Assembly: GCF_004770475.1 (NCBI RefSeq)
Contig: NZ_RQHK01000005.1
Location: 195,141-259,140, forward strand
Reading direction: 5' to 3'
DNA length: 64,000 bases
From: Leptospira mtsangambouensis
GTDB taxonomy: Bacteria > Spirochaetota > Leptospiria > Leptospirales > Leptospiraceae
Shown here: one piece after another, positions 25,020-33,190 of the stretch
How the letters are laid out: each line of letters begins with the position of its first letter
Numbering within the stretch: position 1 is the stretch's first letter
The notes under the pieces: generated by a model
Databases searched by the model: none
Told to the model about the DNA's origin: nothing
What the model saw: only the letters and a program-made list of their open reading frames with translations
Program-made: the position numbers and the translations under genes

Positions 25020-26498
25020 ATGAAATTCCTAAATCAAATTTATCGTTTAGTTTTTGTACTCTTCTTTTTATTTTTTGCCGGATTCATCCATTCAAAATCG
25101 ATCCCAGTTGGTATGACAGACGCATCCATCCTCCAAGTAAAGGTGACTGTCCAATACCCACATTTTATCCAACCTTGGAGGAACAAAAATCCTGAGGTCC
25201 GACAGTCCACAGGAATTTATATAGGTGAAAACAAAATCTTAATTCCTGCGCAGGCAGTTTATTTTTACACAAGTATCGAAATTAAAAAACCTGATTCCCT
25301 TAAAGTTTTTACAGCTGAGTTAGAAAGATTAGATCCTGACTTAGGACTTGCGATTCTAAAGTTTAACGATCCAAATGCCTCAAAAGATCTAAAAGCCGTA
25401 ACTTTTTCCAATGAAGTGTTTTTGCCGGGAACTGGACTTGTGATGGAAAGCAAGGACCAAAGGAGTCTGGAGGAAAAAAAAATCAGAATGATTCGTTTGG
25501 ATATGGAAGCTTATGCAAGCGGATATGTGGAACTTCCCTTTATTGAAATCCAATCAGAAGAAAAATTAGATGGTGTGGGTGAACTGATCGTTGATGTAAG
25601 TTCCAGAATTCCGCAAGGGATCTTATACCAATTTAAAGAAAACAATACAGGGAGAGTGATCCCTACTTTTTCGATACGACATTTCATTGATGGAAAAAAC
25701 TTTCCTTTCAAAGGATTTCGATTTAAACCATTGATTGATAGTGCCACAAGAAATCATTATGGGTTGAGAAAAGATGATTTAGGAGTCCTTGTTGCAGAAA
25801 TTTATCCAGGTTCATCTGCAGATGGAGTTTTGCAATTAGAAGATGTTTTATTAGAAGTTTCTAATTTCAAAATTGATCCGAAAGGTTATTTTGATCATCC
25901 AAAATTTGGAAAACTGAATGTATCGTATTTGTTTCATAATACAAATGATACAGACTCATCCTTCGGAAAAAAAATCAAAATCAAAGTATTCCGAAACAAA
26001 AAGCCAGTTTCTCTTGAGTTAGATTTAAAACCTATCCCAGAGTCTGCCATTCGAATTCCATACGGAAACTCTCGATTTCAAACTCCCAAATATTTAATGT
26101 TAGCTGGAATCATTTTCCAAGAGTTGTCAGAACAATACCTGACTGAACATGGGAACCAATGGAGAAACCGTGTTAGTAAAGAGCTTTTATATCTGAATGA
26201 CTTTTATAGAATTAAGAGGAACTCCAAAGAAGGAAAAGTGGTTTTTTTATCTCAAGTATTACCACTTTCAGGGAATAAGGCCTACCACACTGCCCACCAA
26301 ATGATTCTAAAAACTGTCAACGGAGTCCAAGTCCAATCCTTGGAACAATTACAAACCTTAATTACAGAATCAGGCACACCTTACGTTCATTTTGTGATGA
26401 CAGACGGATTTGAAATGATTTTCAAAAAAGAAGAAATCCAATCATTAAACGCAGAAGCCAAACAAAGTTTTCAAATCCAAAGGGATTCTAATTTTTAG
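25020..26498 (+). CDS. Catalytically broken HtrA paralogue (pseudoprotease)
   Basis: This 492-residue exported protein follows the active HtrA gene by four bases. It aligns along its length: STGIYIGENKILIPAQAV with STGSGFLISKNRILTNAHVV, NTGRVIPTFSIRHFI with NIGYIIPTAVIQHFL, and GVLVAEIYPGSSADGVLQLED with the PDZ start of its neighbour. The catalytic His is Gln78 and the GNSGG loop is gone (IPQGILYQFKEN). The Asp (DPDLGLAIL) remains. It cannot be a serine protease of this type. The intact reading frame, signal peptide and PDZ parts argue for a retained binding or regulatory role. It ends tail-to-tail with the next gene, sharing TTAG across both stop codons. Confidence 0.8.
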   Translation: MKFLNQIYRLVFVLFFLFFAGFIHSKSIPVGMTDASILQVKVTVQYPHFIQPWRNKNPEVRQSTGIYIGENKILIPAQAVYFYTSIEIKKPDSLKVFTAELERLDPDLGLAILKFNDPNASKDLKAVTFSNEVFLPGTGLVMESKDQRSLEEKKIRMIRLDMEAYASGYVELPFIEIQSEEKLDGVGELIVDVSSRIPQGILYQFKENNTGRVIPTFSIRHFIDGKNFPFKGFRFKPLIDSATRNHYGLRKDDLGVLVAEIYPGSSADGVLQLEDVLLEVSNFKIDPKGYFDHPKFGKLNVSYLFHNTNDTDSSFGKKIKIKVFRNKKPVSLELDLKPIPESAIRIPYGNSRFQTPKYLMLAGIIFQELSEQYLTEHGNQWRNRVSKELLYLNDFYRIKRNSKEGKVVFLSQVLPLSGNKAYHTAHQMILKTVNGVQVQSLEQLQTLITESGTPYVHFVMTDGFEMIFKKEEIQSLNAEAKQSFQIQRDSNF

Positions 26499-27709
26499 AA
26501 TCCCACCTGATAACCTAACTGTTTAGAAATTAAGATTACCTTAATAAGAAACAATACTAAAATGAACAAAGTAAATAACATGTATTCTTGGTAACGAACC
26601 TTATGATCAGAATTCATTAAAAACAACAAAACGGGGATAGAAAGAGTAAACATTCGCGACACGTTTTCATAAACAGACCAAAAATGATAATACCCTGCTG
26701 TCCCTACCATAAACATAATCAATAAAAAAGAAATTCGAAATTCCCAACCCTTTCGAATTTGGCCAGTAAAAGGCAAAAACAATCCTAAAAAAAATAAAAC
26801 CACCAGTGGGAAACGAGATAACAACCGAGCCAAATCTTTCCAATTGGTTCCACTGGCTATAAATCGCCAAATGGATTCCATATAAGAAATTAAACCTTCC
26901 AAAGGTAAAATAAAATCAGTTAGGCGACCAGGCCTCCAATTTGGGAACCGATATGCCAGATACAAATGCCAACAAACAGGAATGACAAGAACAAAACCAA
27001 CAACAATGATCCGTTTCCAATCTCTGCGAAAGACTGCAGCAAGGCCCAAAGGGAATAACAAAAACAATGCAGGTTCTTTCGTAAGAATTGCGAAACTAGA
27101 AAGAAGTACAAAAGGGATATAGTTCTCTTTTACGTAATAATAATATGCAATGATTAATATGGAAACCATCACAGAGTCACTTACCAAAACATAATAACTT
27201 CCCAAGGCAAATGGACTTAAGAGATACAAAATGGCAAAAGGTTTTATTTCCTCATTTAGAAGTTTGCGCAAATAAAAATAAGAAATAAGAGTAAGACCAA
27301 TATTCCAAAAATACATTCCAAAAACTGCAATGGATTTACCAAAAAAACCAAAAAGAGCAATTAACAGAGGATAACCGATTCGCGGTGCACGATAGGATTC
27401 ATCAAATCCCTTTGGCCAATTCAGATTAAATTCAGAAAGTGGGCGTGAAAAATAATAAAATATTTGGCCATCATAACCTGCTCCCAGATCTCCAGTCTCC
27501 CCTTTGAATAAGATGGCCTTCTCTGGAGTTTCTTTCTGGTTTTGTAAAGCAAACTCATAACCAAAGTTCACCATAGAACTTGGATTCCATTCATATTTTT
27601 TCCAATATGATAGAGTGCTGACTCCCCAAACCAAAACAAAAGACAAAACGGTAAGCCATTGTTTTGAATTAAAAAATAAAAAAATTGGTTTGATACGTTT
27701 AAGAACCAT
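26495..27709 (-). CDS. Polytopic membrane protein, probable lipid-linked-sugar glycosyltransferase
   Basis: The 404-residue protein has about ten to eleven membrane helices. After the first helix is an outside loop with GAGYDGQIFYYFSRPL and YRAPRIGYPLLIALFG. This 'DGQ.fY...R..RI.YP' pattern is shared by many GT-C-like bacterial membrane proteins. GT-C enzymes move sugars from polyprenyl-phosphate carriers to acceptors on the outer face. It is the last gene of the leftward glycan cluster and lies 22 bases after the SGNH-like gene. Substrate and product are unknown. Confidence 0.6.
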   Translation of the reverse strand: MVLKRIKPIFLFFNSKQWLTVLSFVLVWGVSTLSYWKKYEWNPSSMVNFGYEFALQNQKETPEKAILFKGETGDLGAGYDGQIFYYFSRPLSEFNLNWPKGFDESYRAPRIGYPLLIALFGFFGKSIAVFGMYFWNIGLTLISYFYLRKLLNEEIKPFAILYLLSPFALGSYYVLVSDSVMVSILIIAYYYYVKENYIPFVLLSSFAILTKEPALFLLFPLGLAAVFRRDWKRIIVVGFVLVIPVCWHLYLAYRFPNWRPGRLTDFILPLEGLISYMESIWRFIASGTNWKDLARLLSRFPLVVLFFLGLFLPFTGQIRKGWEFRISFLLIMFMVGTAGYYHFWSVYENVSRMFTLSIPVLLFLMNSDHKVRYQEYMLFTLFILVLFLIKVILISKQLGYQVGF

Positions 27710-27731
27710 CTGTCAACTCCAGACTAAGAAT

Positions 27732-29306
27732 TTAATTTTGAGTATTTATTTTTGGGATTTTTGACTCTAAAGAATTAGAAAAAATAGAACTATAAAAAAG
27801 AGCACCTTCGTATGTTAAATGGTGCGGATCAAAAAAATAACGAACATCACTTACAACTTCAGTATGATCGATTAAAGCCTGGCCACGGAGTTCTAAATGT
27901 GATTTTAAATTTAATATCCAATCTTTTCGCCATTGTGAGTCTTTGTAAAACGCAAATTCAATTGGGTTCTCCGGGCTCAAAATCAATACAAATGGGATTT
28001 TCTTTTTGTAGAAATAATCAGATAATTCAAGAATTCGATTGAATTCCAACCAAGGCTCAAATGTAACAGAGTTTACATTTTTTTTGGCTTCTCGGACAAA
28101 GTGTAACCTCCAGAGTTCATTCCTTGAACCTGCATCACGGATCATACGTTCAAAGTAATCTTTTTTAAAATCTTCGGTTGGCATTGTCACCAAACGAGTG
28201 TCATCCCAATAACTTCCGCGAGAGTAAGAACGATTTTTTGCATCTGAGTTTTTGCAAAAAAAATGAGATAGTCGAATGCCCACTCCTTCATCATTCCCAT
28301 AGCGGATGAGATTTACTTCTTTTGCAGAGGACAACTCAGACAAAACTTGAATTTGTACGAGAGACCATTCTATAGAATCTGGGATCAGATTTGTCCAAAC
28401 CAAATCATTCCAACCGGAACGATCATAAATTTTTTCCAATTCAAAAATTGGTTTTTGGTTGGTTAGTGCCTTCTCATCTGAATAAAAACGAAATTTTAAC
28501 TTTGTATTTGGTTTCTGAGTAAAAATAGATTCTTTTGTTTTTTTTTCGGAACAAACTAACGTTGCCGATTCTTTTGTCCATCCTTTGGACCAAATTCCTT
28601 CCCTTGGCTTTTCTCCTTGGTATAAATGATACTTTCTACCACTGCGGAAATGATTGTCGATATAAACTTCGATAGGATCCCAAAAGAACACTCGGAACCG
28701 GCTCACATAAAAAAGCGATTTTGTTGCAAGTTTAGAAATTGTTTTTCTAGGTAACTCCATCCAATGATCTTTCAAATATTCATATGGATAAATAGTTTTA
28801 GCAGGATATCTTTCTCCAAATTCTTGAACCCACTTGTTTTCACTGAATTCAAATTTTCCGTTTTTAGGTTCTAAGTATTCCCATTGTAAATCTGCAAAAT
28901 TATGTAAATATACCACTAAGTCGGGATGAGATTTACGAAGGTTTTCTTTATAATAAAAAAGATCCGTTGGGGCCATTGCCACATGAGAAAAAAAGGAATA
29001 TTTTGTTTTTGATATATCCTTTTTGTTTAATTCATCCGGTAGAACAGAATAAAGAGCAACAGAACTTCCAGTGATGATGGTTCTATGTTTATCTTTTGTG
29101 GACTGCAACTCCTTTGTTTTGTGTATAAAGTTATACCAAGGAGAAGAATCCCATTCTGTTTCATTGGGGAATAGAAAGTAGAGATCAAAAAAAAGAATTC
29201 TATCTAATAAAAAAATCCCACCAAGTAAACCACAGGTGAGAAGAAACACTCTCCATTTCAATCCGAAACGAGATTGTTTTACGGATATTGAGGGATCAGT
29301 TTCCAT
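27732..29306 (-). CDS. Membrane-anchored SGNH-hydrolase-like protein in the glycan cluster
   Basis: The 524-residue protein has one N-terminal membrane helix (about 20-40), then an extracytoplasmic part. The line RTIITGSSVALYSV (near residue 76) looks like a GDSL/SGNH block I with Ser, and YFFDPHHLTYEGALFYSS near the C-terminus looks like block V with Asp and His. The 300 residues between are not recognised. Such proteins often add or remove acetyl or other acyl groups on surface sugars. The ATG (29306) lies inside the end of the previous glycosyltransferase gene, so the two are coupled. The family is inferred from the two motifs only. Confidence 0.5.
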   Translation of the reverse strand: METDPSISVKQSRFGLKWRVFLLTCGLLGGIFLLDRILFFDLYFLFPNETEWDSSPWYNFIHKTKELQSTKDKHRTIITGSSVALYSVLPDELNKKDISKTKYSFFSHVAMAPTDLFYYKENLRKSHPDLVVYLHNFADLQWEYLEPKNGKFEFSENKWVQEFGERYPAKTIYPYEYLKDHWMELPRKTISKLATKSLFYVSRFRVFFWDPIEVYIDNHFRSGRKYHLYQGEKPREGIWSKGWTKESATLVCSEKKTKESIFTQKPNTKLKFRFYSDEKALTNQKPIFELEKIYDRSGWNDLVWTNLIPDSIEWSLVQIQVLSELSSAKEVNLIRYGNDEGVGIRLSHFFCKNSDAKNRSYSRGSYWDDTRLVTMPTEDFKKDYFERMIRDAGSRNELWRLHFVREAKKNVNSVTFEPWLEFNRILELSDYFYKKKIPFVLILSPENPIEFAFYKDSQWRKDWILNLKSHLELRGQALIDHTEVVSDVRYFFDPHHLTYEGALFYSSIFSNSLESKIPKINTQN

Positions 29307-30001
29307 TTTCTTAATAATAGTTTTTTAGCGAATTGAATGGCAAGTTTCAAAACTTTTCGATTGAAACTACTGTTTGAAAAAACATAACGGATAGGTAATT
29401 CTTTTATCGATCCATCATTATTTGCAACAATGGAAAGAGCTTCCATATGGAAATCAAAGGCAATCGATTCCAAAGGATATGCTGCAATTTTCTGAAACAT
29501 AGGTTTTGAATACCTTCTGTATCCACTTGTACAATCTCTTAAGTTAGCTCCAAATAAATTGAAGATTCCTTTGGACAAACAATAATTCATTACCTTAGCA
29601 GCAAGCCAGGAAATAAACTTTCGATACAAAGGAACATTGACTGTCGAAGTCCTGGAACCAATGACCAAGTCACATATAGGGAAGGATTGAAATTCTTTCA
29701 AATAACTAGCGTCATGCGACAATCCGGCATCCATTGTAATGACCCAATCATATCCCTTTTCTACCGCATATTTCATACCGTCTTGGATTCCTTTAGGAAT
29801 ATGGGTATTTTTTTCATGCCGAATCACATGAAGGCGTATGCCAAATTCCTTCTGTAATTTAGCTAGAATAGCCGGCGTGGCATCCTTACTTGCATCATCC
29901 GTCACGGAAACATCCGCGTAAACAATGGCACCTCGAATCACTTCTTCAATGGTTTCAGCTTCATTGTATGCAGGGATGATGACTAAAGTTTTATTTGACA
30001 T
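29279..30001 (-). CDS. Family 2 glycosyltransferase, dolichyl-phosphate-mannose-synthase-like
   Basis: The 240-residue GT-A protein begins LVIIPAYNEAETIEEVI, has DDASKDAT (donor binding) and ITMDAGLSHDASYL, where the usual metal-binding DxD is DAG. It has the family's GSR and DCTSGYRRY acceptor motifs. No C-terminal membrane helices are present. It probably attaches a sugar to polyprenyl phosphate or to a growing glycan on the inner face. It lies one base after the epimerase gene and overlaps the next gene by 28 bases. Confidence 0.8.
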   Translation of the reverse strand: MSNKTLVIIPAYNEAETIEEVIRGAIVYADVSVTDDASKDATPAILAKLQKEFGIRLHVIRHEKNTHIPKGIQDGMKYAVEKGYDWVITMDAGLSHDASYLKEFQSFPICDLVIGSRTSTVNVPLYRKFISWLAAKVMNYCLSKGIFNLFGANLRDCTSGYRRYSKPMFQKIAAYPLESIAFDFHMEALSIVANNDGSIKELPIRYVFSNSSFNRKVLKLAIQFAKKLLLRKWKLIPQYP

Positions 30002-30002
30002 T

Positions 30003-31043
30003 CTAGTTTCCAGAAATATTGAAAACTTCCTTGTTCGCTTCGATCCACTTTAGAAGTCGAGTGACTCCTTCTTTTGGAAGGATTTTTGGATTAAAACCGA
30101 ATTTTTTTGCTTCAGTAATATCACAAATAAAGTAACGCATGTCACCTGGTCTTTCTACTTCGAAAAGTATTTCTTGTTTTTTACCAAGAATTTCACCAAT
30201 CAAATGGATACATTCTAATAGTGAAATTTTATGAGGGCTTGCACCACCAATATTATAAACACCAGGGATCGGATTTTTAAAGAACTCTAAATAAGATTTT
30301 GCACCATCTTCTGCATGTAAAATATCACGAGTTTGTTTTCCCGTTCCAAAAATACGAAGTGGCAGGCCAAATACAGAACGAATGGCAAAATTTGCGACCC
30401 AGCCATGATCTTCTCCACCAAACTGACGTTCACCATAAATCCCTGTAAATCGGAAACTCGCAGCCTTTACACCATACATATCCGTATAAGAACGTACATA
30501 ATGTTCAGCACTCATTTTCGAAGCATGAAGAGGAGAAATTTGACCCACCATAGTTGGCTGTGTGACAGGGATTTCTACTGGATTTCTTTCGTAAGAAGTT
30601 TTCCCTTCCGTTAAACTATCGTTAATTGAATTGCCATAAACATGGATGGAAGAAGTATTCACGACTGGAATTTTATGTTTCCTCGCCGCTTCCATAACAT
30701 TAAATGTTCCGATCACGTTGGTTGAAAAATCAAGTTCCGGGTCTTCCCAAGAAATGGTCATGGCTGGTTGTGCGGCTGTATGGATGATATAATCACAATC
30801 TGCAGAACGATCCATAAGGTGTTCTAAATTTCGAATGTCACCTTTTACCATCGTGACACCAATAGACTTCAAATAATTCCAGTTATAATCACGAGTGGCG
30901 TCAGATCCATAACCTGTGCGTTTTAATTCATATTTTGTCATGTTGTCAAAACTAACAACATCCCAACCTTCTTTACGGAATAATTCACAAACATGGGATC
31001 CCAAAAATCCGCATCCGCCTGTTACCAATACTTTATTCGCCAT
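30003..31043 (-). CDS. NAD-dependent nucleotide-sugar epimerase/dehydratase with a changed active-site motif
   Basis: The 346-residue extended SDR protein has the NAD motif VTGGCGFLGSHVCELF at the N-terminus, DNMTKYE after strand 2, and TAAQPAMTISW. The GYGSDATRDYNWNYL segment recalls CDP-paratose/tyvelose 2-epimerases. The usual Y-x-x-x-K reads PLHASKMSAEHY, so Lys is present but the tyrosine position holds Leu. The chemistry may therefore use another base or be lost. It overlaps the upstream nucleotidyltransferase gene by 11 bases. A role in making an activated sugar for the surface glycan is likely from context. Confidence 0.75.
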   Translation of the reverse strand: MANKVLVTGGCGFLGSHVCELFRKEGWDVVSFDNMTKYELKRTGYGSDATRDYNWNYLKSIGVTMVKGDIRNLEHLMDRSADCDYIIHTAAQPAMTISWEDPELDFSTNVIGTFNVMEAARKHKIPVVNTSSIHVYGNSINDSLTEGKTSYERNPVEIPVTQPTMVGQISPLHASKMSAEHYVRSYTDMYGVKAASFRFTGIYGERQFGGEDHGWVANFAIRSVFGLPLRIFGTGKQTRDILHAEDGAKSYLEFFKNPIPGVYNIGGASPHKISLLECIHLIGEILGKKQEILFEVERPGDMRYFICDITEAKKFGFNPKILPKEGVTRLLKWIEANKEVFNISGN

Positions 31044-32508
31044 CGCGATCTTCTCCTAGGTAAAACTTTTTAGATAAAATTAATTTCATTATATGTATGG
31101 AATCAGAAATCATATCACGCAATCGATATTCCACTTGCCCTACTGGTTTAAAATAAGAAACAGGGATTTCAATACAACGCATATGTGACCTTACGATATC
31201 GATCATTAGTTCTACAATGAACTTACGATCTTCAACAACAAGTTGTGGTTTAACTCGTTCATAAGATTCTCGCCAAACAGAAAAAAATTGGCAATCCACA
31301 TCCGTAAATCGAGGTTCTTGTCCCCACCAAAACACTTCCACCAATTTTCCCATTAGTAAATTTACCAAACGATAAAGGGGTTTTAAGTTCGAACCCTGTT
31401 CGATCATCTGCCTTGTGGTGCGAGTCCCAATCACCATATCCGAATCTTTCATGTATTCGAGTAGTTTAGGGAAGTCTTTGGATCTAAAAGATCCATCAGG
31501 CGAAACAACAACAATGATATCACCTGTTGCGTATTCGATTCCCCTTCTTACTTGTTCTCCAAGTCTTGTGGGATCCCCATCACCAGGGAAGGTGTAAGTT
31601 TTTACTTTCTCTTTTTTGCTGAGAGTCAAGGTCTCATCAGTAGATTCATTATCAATGACAATGATTTCGTTGAATTTGTCTTTAAAATCAACTATCACAT
31701 CCGTGATAGATCTTTCATTATTATTAGTTGGGATGACCAAACTGGTTTTAAACTTATGAAATAAGTCATTCCTTACTTCATAAACTGCATGATAATAATC
31801 TTGCATGGAGTTGATGTTGAAGTATTCGCAACTGAGCATGGTTGCATACACTCCTCCTTTGGACTCCTTCGCCATTTTATCTATGACATCCGTGATTTCG
31901 ATTACACCTGACTTTGGTGATGCGGGAGTTTTTTTAAAAAACTCAAAATATTCTGGAGTAAAAAAATAACTACCCAATCCTAAAAGTTCATTGGGAGGGT
32001 TTTCAGGTTTTTCAACTAAATTTAGAATTTTATCATTCTCTAATACTACTGAATAATTTTTGCGAATTCTTGACAGTAAGGATGTTTTGACAATCCCAAT
32101 AGAAGCTGCCATATTAGGATGTTTCTTTAAAACTTTTAAGAAGACATCATGGTCCGTTCGATAATAGAATTCATCCCCAAGGATTGTTAGAAAAGGTTCA
32201 TGAATGGTTTTTTCAAGACTTGCCACATCGGAAGCTAACCCTTTCTCAGTCCAATTGACTGGTTCAATGACCACTTTGGGCAAAACGGAACGGATGTGCT
32301 CAATCTCTGCAATGATTTGTTCTTTGAGGTGGCCAACGAGTACATAGACCTTTTCAATTCCAAAGGTCTTCACCATAAGCTCCACATTTCTATGGAGAAT
32401 GGACTTTCCTTCAATGACGAAGAGAGGTTTTGGAATGAAGCTGGTTCGGGGATATGCTCGGGTTCCTTTTCCGGCAGCCGCAATGACCCCAATTCTGATC
32501 TTTTTCAA
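31033..32508 (-). CDS. Sugar nucleotidyltransferase fused to a family 2 glycosyltransferase
   Basis: The protein has two catalytic halves. Residues 1-240 are an RmlA-like nucleotidyltransferase (VIAAAGKGTRAYPRTSFIPKPL, ILGDEFYY, NLVEKPENPP). Residues 260-490 are a GT-A glycosyltransferase (TSLVIPTNNNERSITDVI, IDNESTDETL, DGSFRSKDFP, DVDCQFFS). I prefer TTG at 32508 (491 residues), which begins just before the GxGTR loop and after the stop of the upstream gene. ATG 32670 would add 54 residues that overlap the previous gene. Its likely job is to activate a sugar-1-phosphate and transfer a sugar to a carrier or glycan. Confidence 0.8.
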   Translation of the reverse strand: MKKIRIGVIAAAGKGTRAYPRTSFIPKPLFVIEGKSILHRNVELMVKTFGIEKVYVLVGHLKEQIIAEIEHIRSVLPKVVIEPVNWTEKGLASDVASLEKTIHEPFLTILGDEFYYRTDHDVFLKVLKKHPNMAASIGIVKTSLLSRIRKNYSVVLENDKILNLVEKPENPPNELLGLGSYFFTPEYFEFFKKTPASPKSGVIEITDVIDKMAKESKGGVYATMLSCEYFNINSMQDYYHAVYEVRNDLFHKFKTSLVIPTNNNERSITDVIVDFKDKFNEIIVIDNESTDETLTLSKKEKVKTYTFPGDGDPTRLGEQVRRGIEYATGDIIVVVSPDGSFRSKDFPKLLEYMKDSDMVIGTRTTRQMIEQGSNLKPLYRLVNLLMGKLVEVFWWGQEPRFTDVDCQFFSVWRESYERVKPQLVVEDRKFIVELMIDIVRSHMRCIEIPVSYFKPVGQVEYRLRDMISDSIHIMKLILSKKFYLGEDRDGE

Positions 32509-32542
32509 TGTAAAAGGAAAGTCCCTGAAATGGACTAGTGGG

Positions 32543-33190
32543 TCAATTAGAAAAGGTTCGTTTCCATCGGTAGAATTGCAAACCAGGTTGGGAACGATAT
32601 CCCTGGAAGGGCTCCCAAATCCGCTTAGAAGGATTCCAGGACTTTTCTGGGTCTTTGCCACCAAGTCCATTCAGATGGAAGCCCCAAATGCCTTCTGTCG
32701 TGATTTGAGGTGCATCAAAACGAATCGCCACTGGATCCCCGGGGTGATGGTCCAAAACATAGGGCATCGGCACATCTTTCCAAGTTCCAAGCAAAGACAC
32801 AGAAAGCACGAGAGGGCCTGGTCCAAAAGGTCCCAGCCGAAACTCCAGATGATCGCAATCAAACCGCCTTAGGAGGGCCATTTTTTTCCCCCAAGTCTCT
32901 GTGGCTCGGATCTGGCAAGCTTCTGGAACAAGAACGAGATCCTGACCTTCCCGGGTCACTTTTCCTACAAATAATACCTCTTCCCAACCACGGGATTTTT
33001 GGAACCGGAGCTCCTGCGCATTGTAAAAAGAGTTTCCCTTCTCCGTAAAAATCTCTATTCCTAGGATTAGGTAGCCATTTTCCGTAGGGAGCCTTTCGGA
33101 AAAATAGAGACCGTCAAGTGACTTTGCAAAGTTTGGATTCGTCCAAAAGAATATCAGGGAAAAAAGGCCAGCTACTAGGAATTTATGCAT
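32543..33190 (-). CDS. Exported protein of unknown function
   Basis: The 215-residue product starts exactly at ATG 33190 with a signal peptide, MHKFLVAGLFSLIFFWTNP, and probable cleavage after NFA. The mature part is beta-rich (NGYLILGIEIFTEKG, EEVLFVGKVTREGQDLVLVP) and ends with aromatic and Gly residues. There is no lipobox. The start codon overlaps the divergent M30-type gene within ATGCAT. Its position ahead of the glycan genes, with 34 bases to the preferred TTG of the next, may put it in that operon. No family is recognised. Confidence 0.65.
   Translation of the reverse strand: MHKFLVAGLFSLIFFWTNPNFAKSLDGLYFSERLPTENGYLILGIEIFTEKGNSFYNAQELRFQKSRGWEEVLFVGKVTREGQDLVLVPEACQIRATETWGKKMALLRRFDCDHLEFRLGPFGPGPLVLSVSLLGTWKDVPMPYVLDHHPGDPVAIRFDAPQITTEGIWGFHLNGLGGKDPEKSWNPSKRIWEPFQGYRSQPGLQFYRWKRTFSN

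Noticed and set aside
25020..26498. Calling the second HtrA-like gene a pseudogene
   Set aside because: The frame is intact, with signal peptide and PDZ-like regions retained, so a functional pseudoprotease is the better description.
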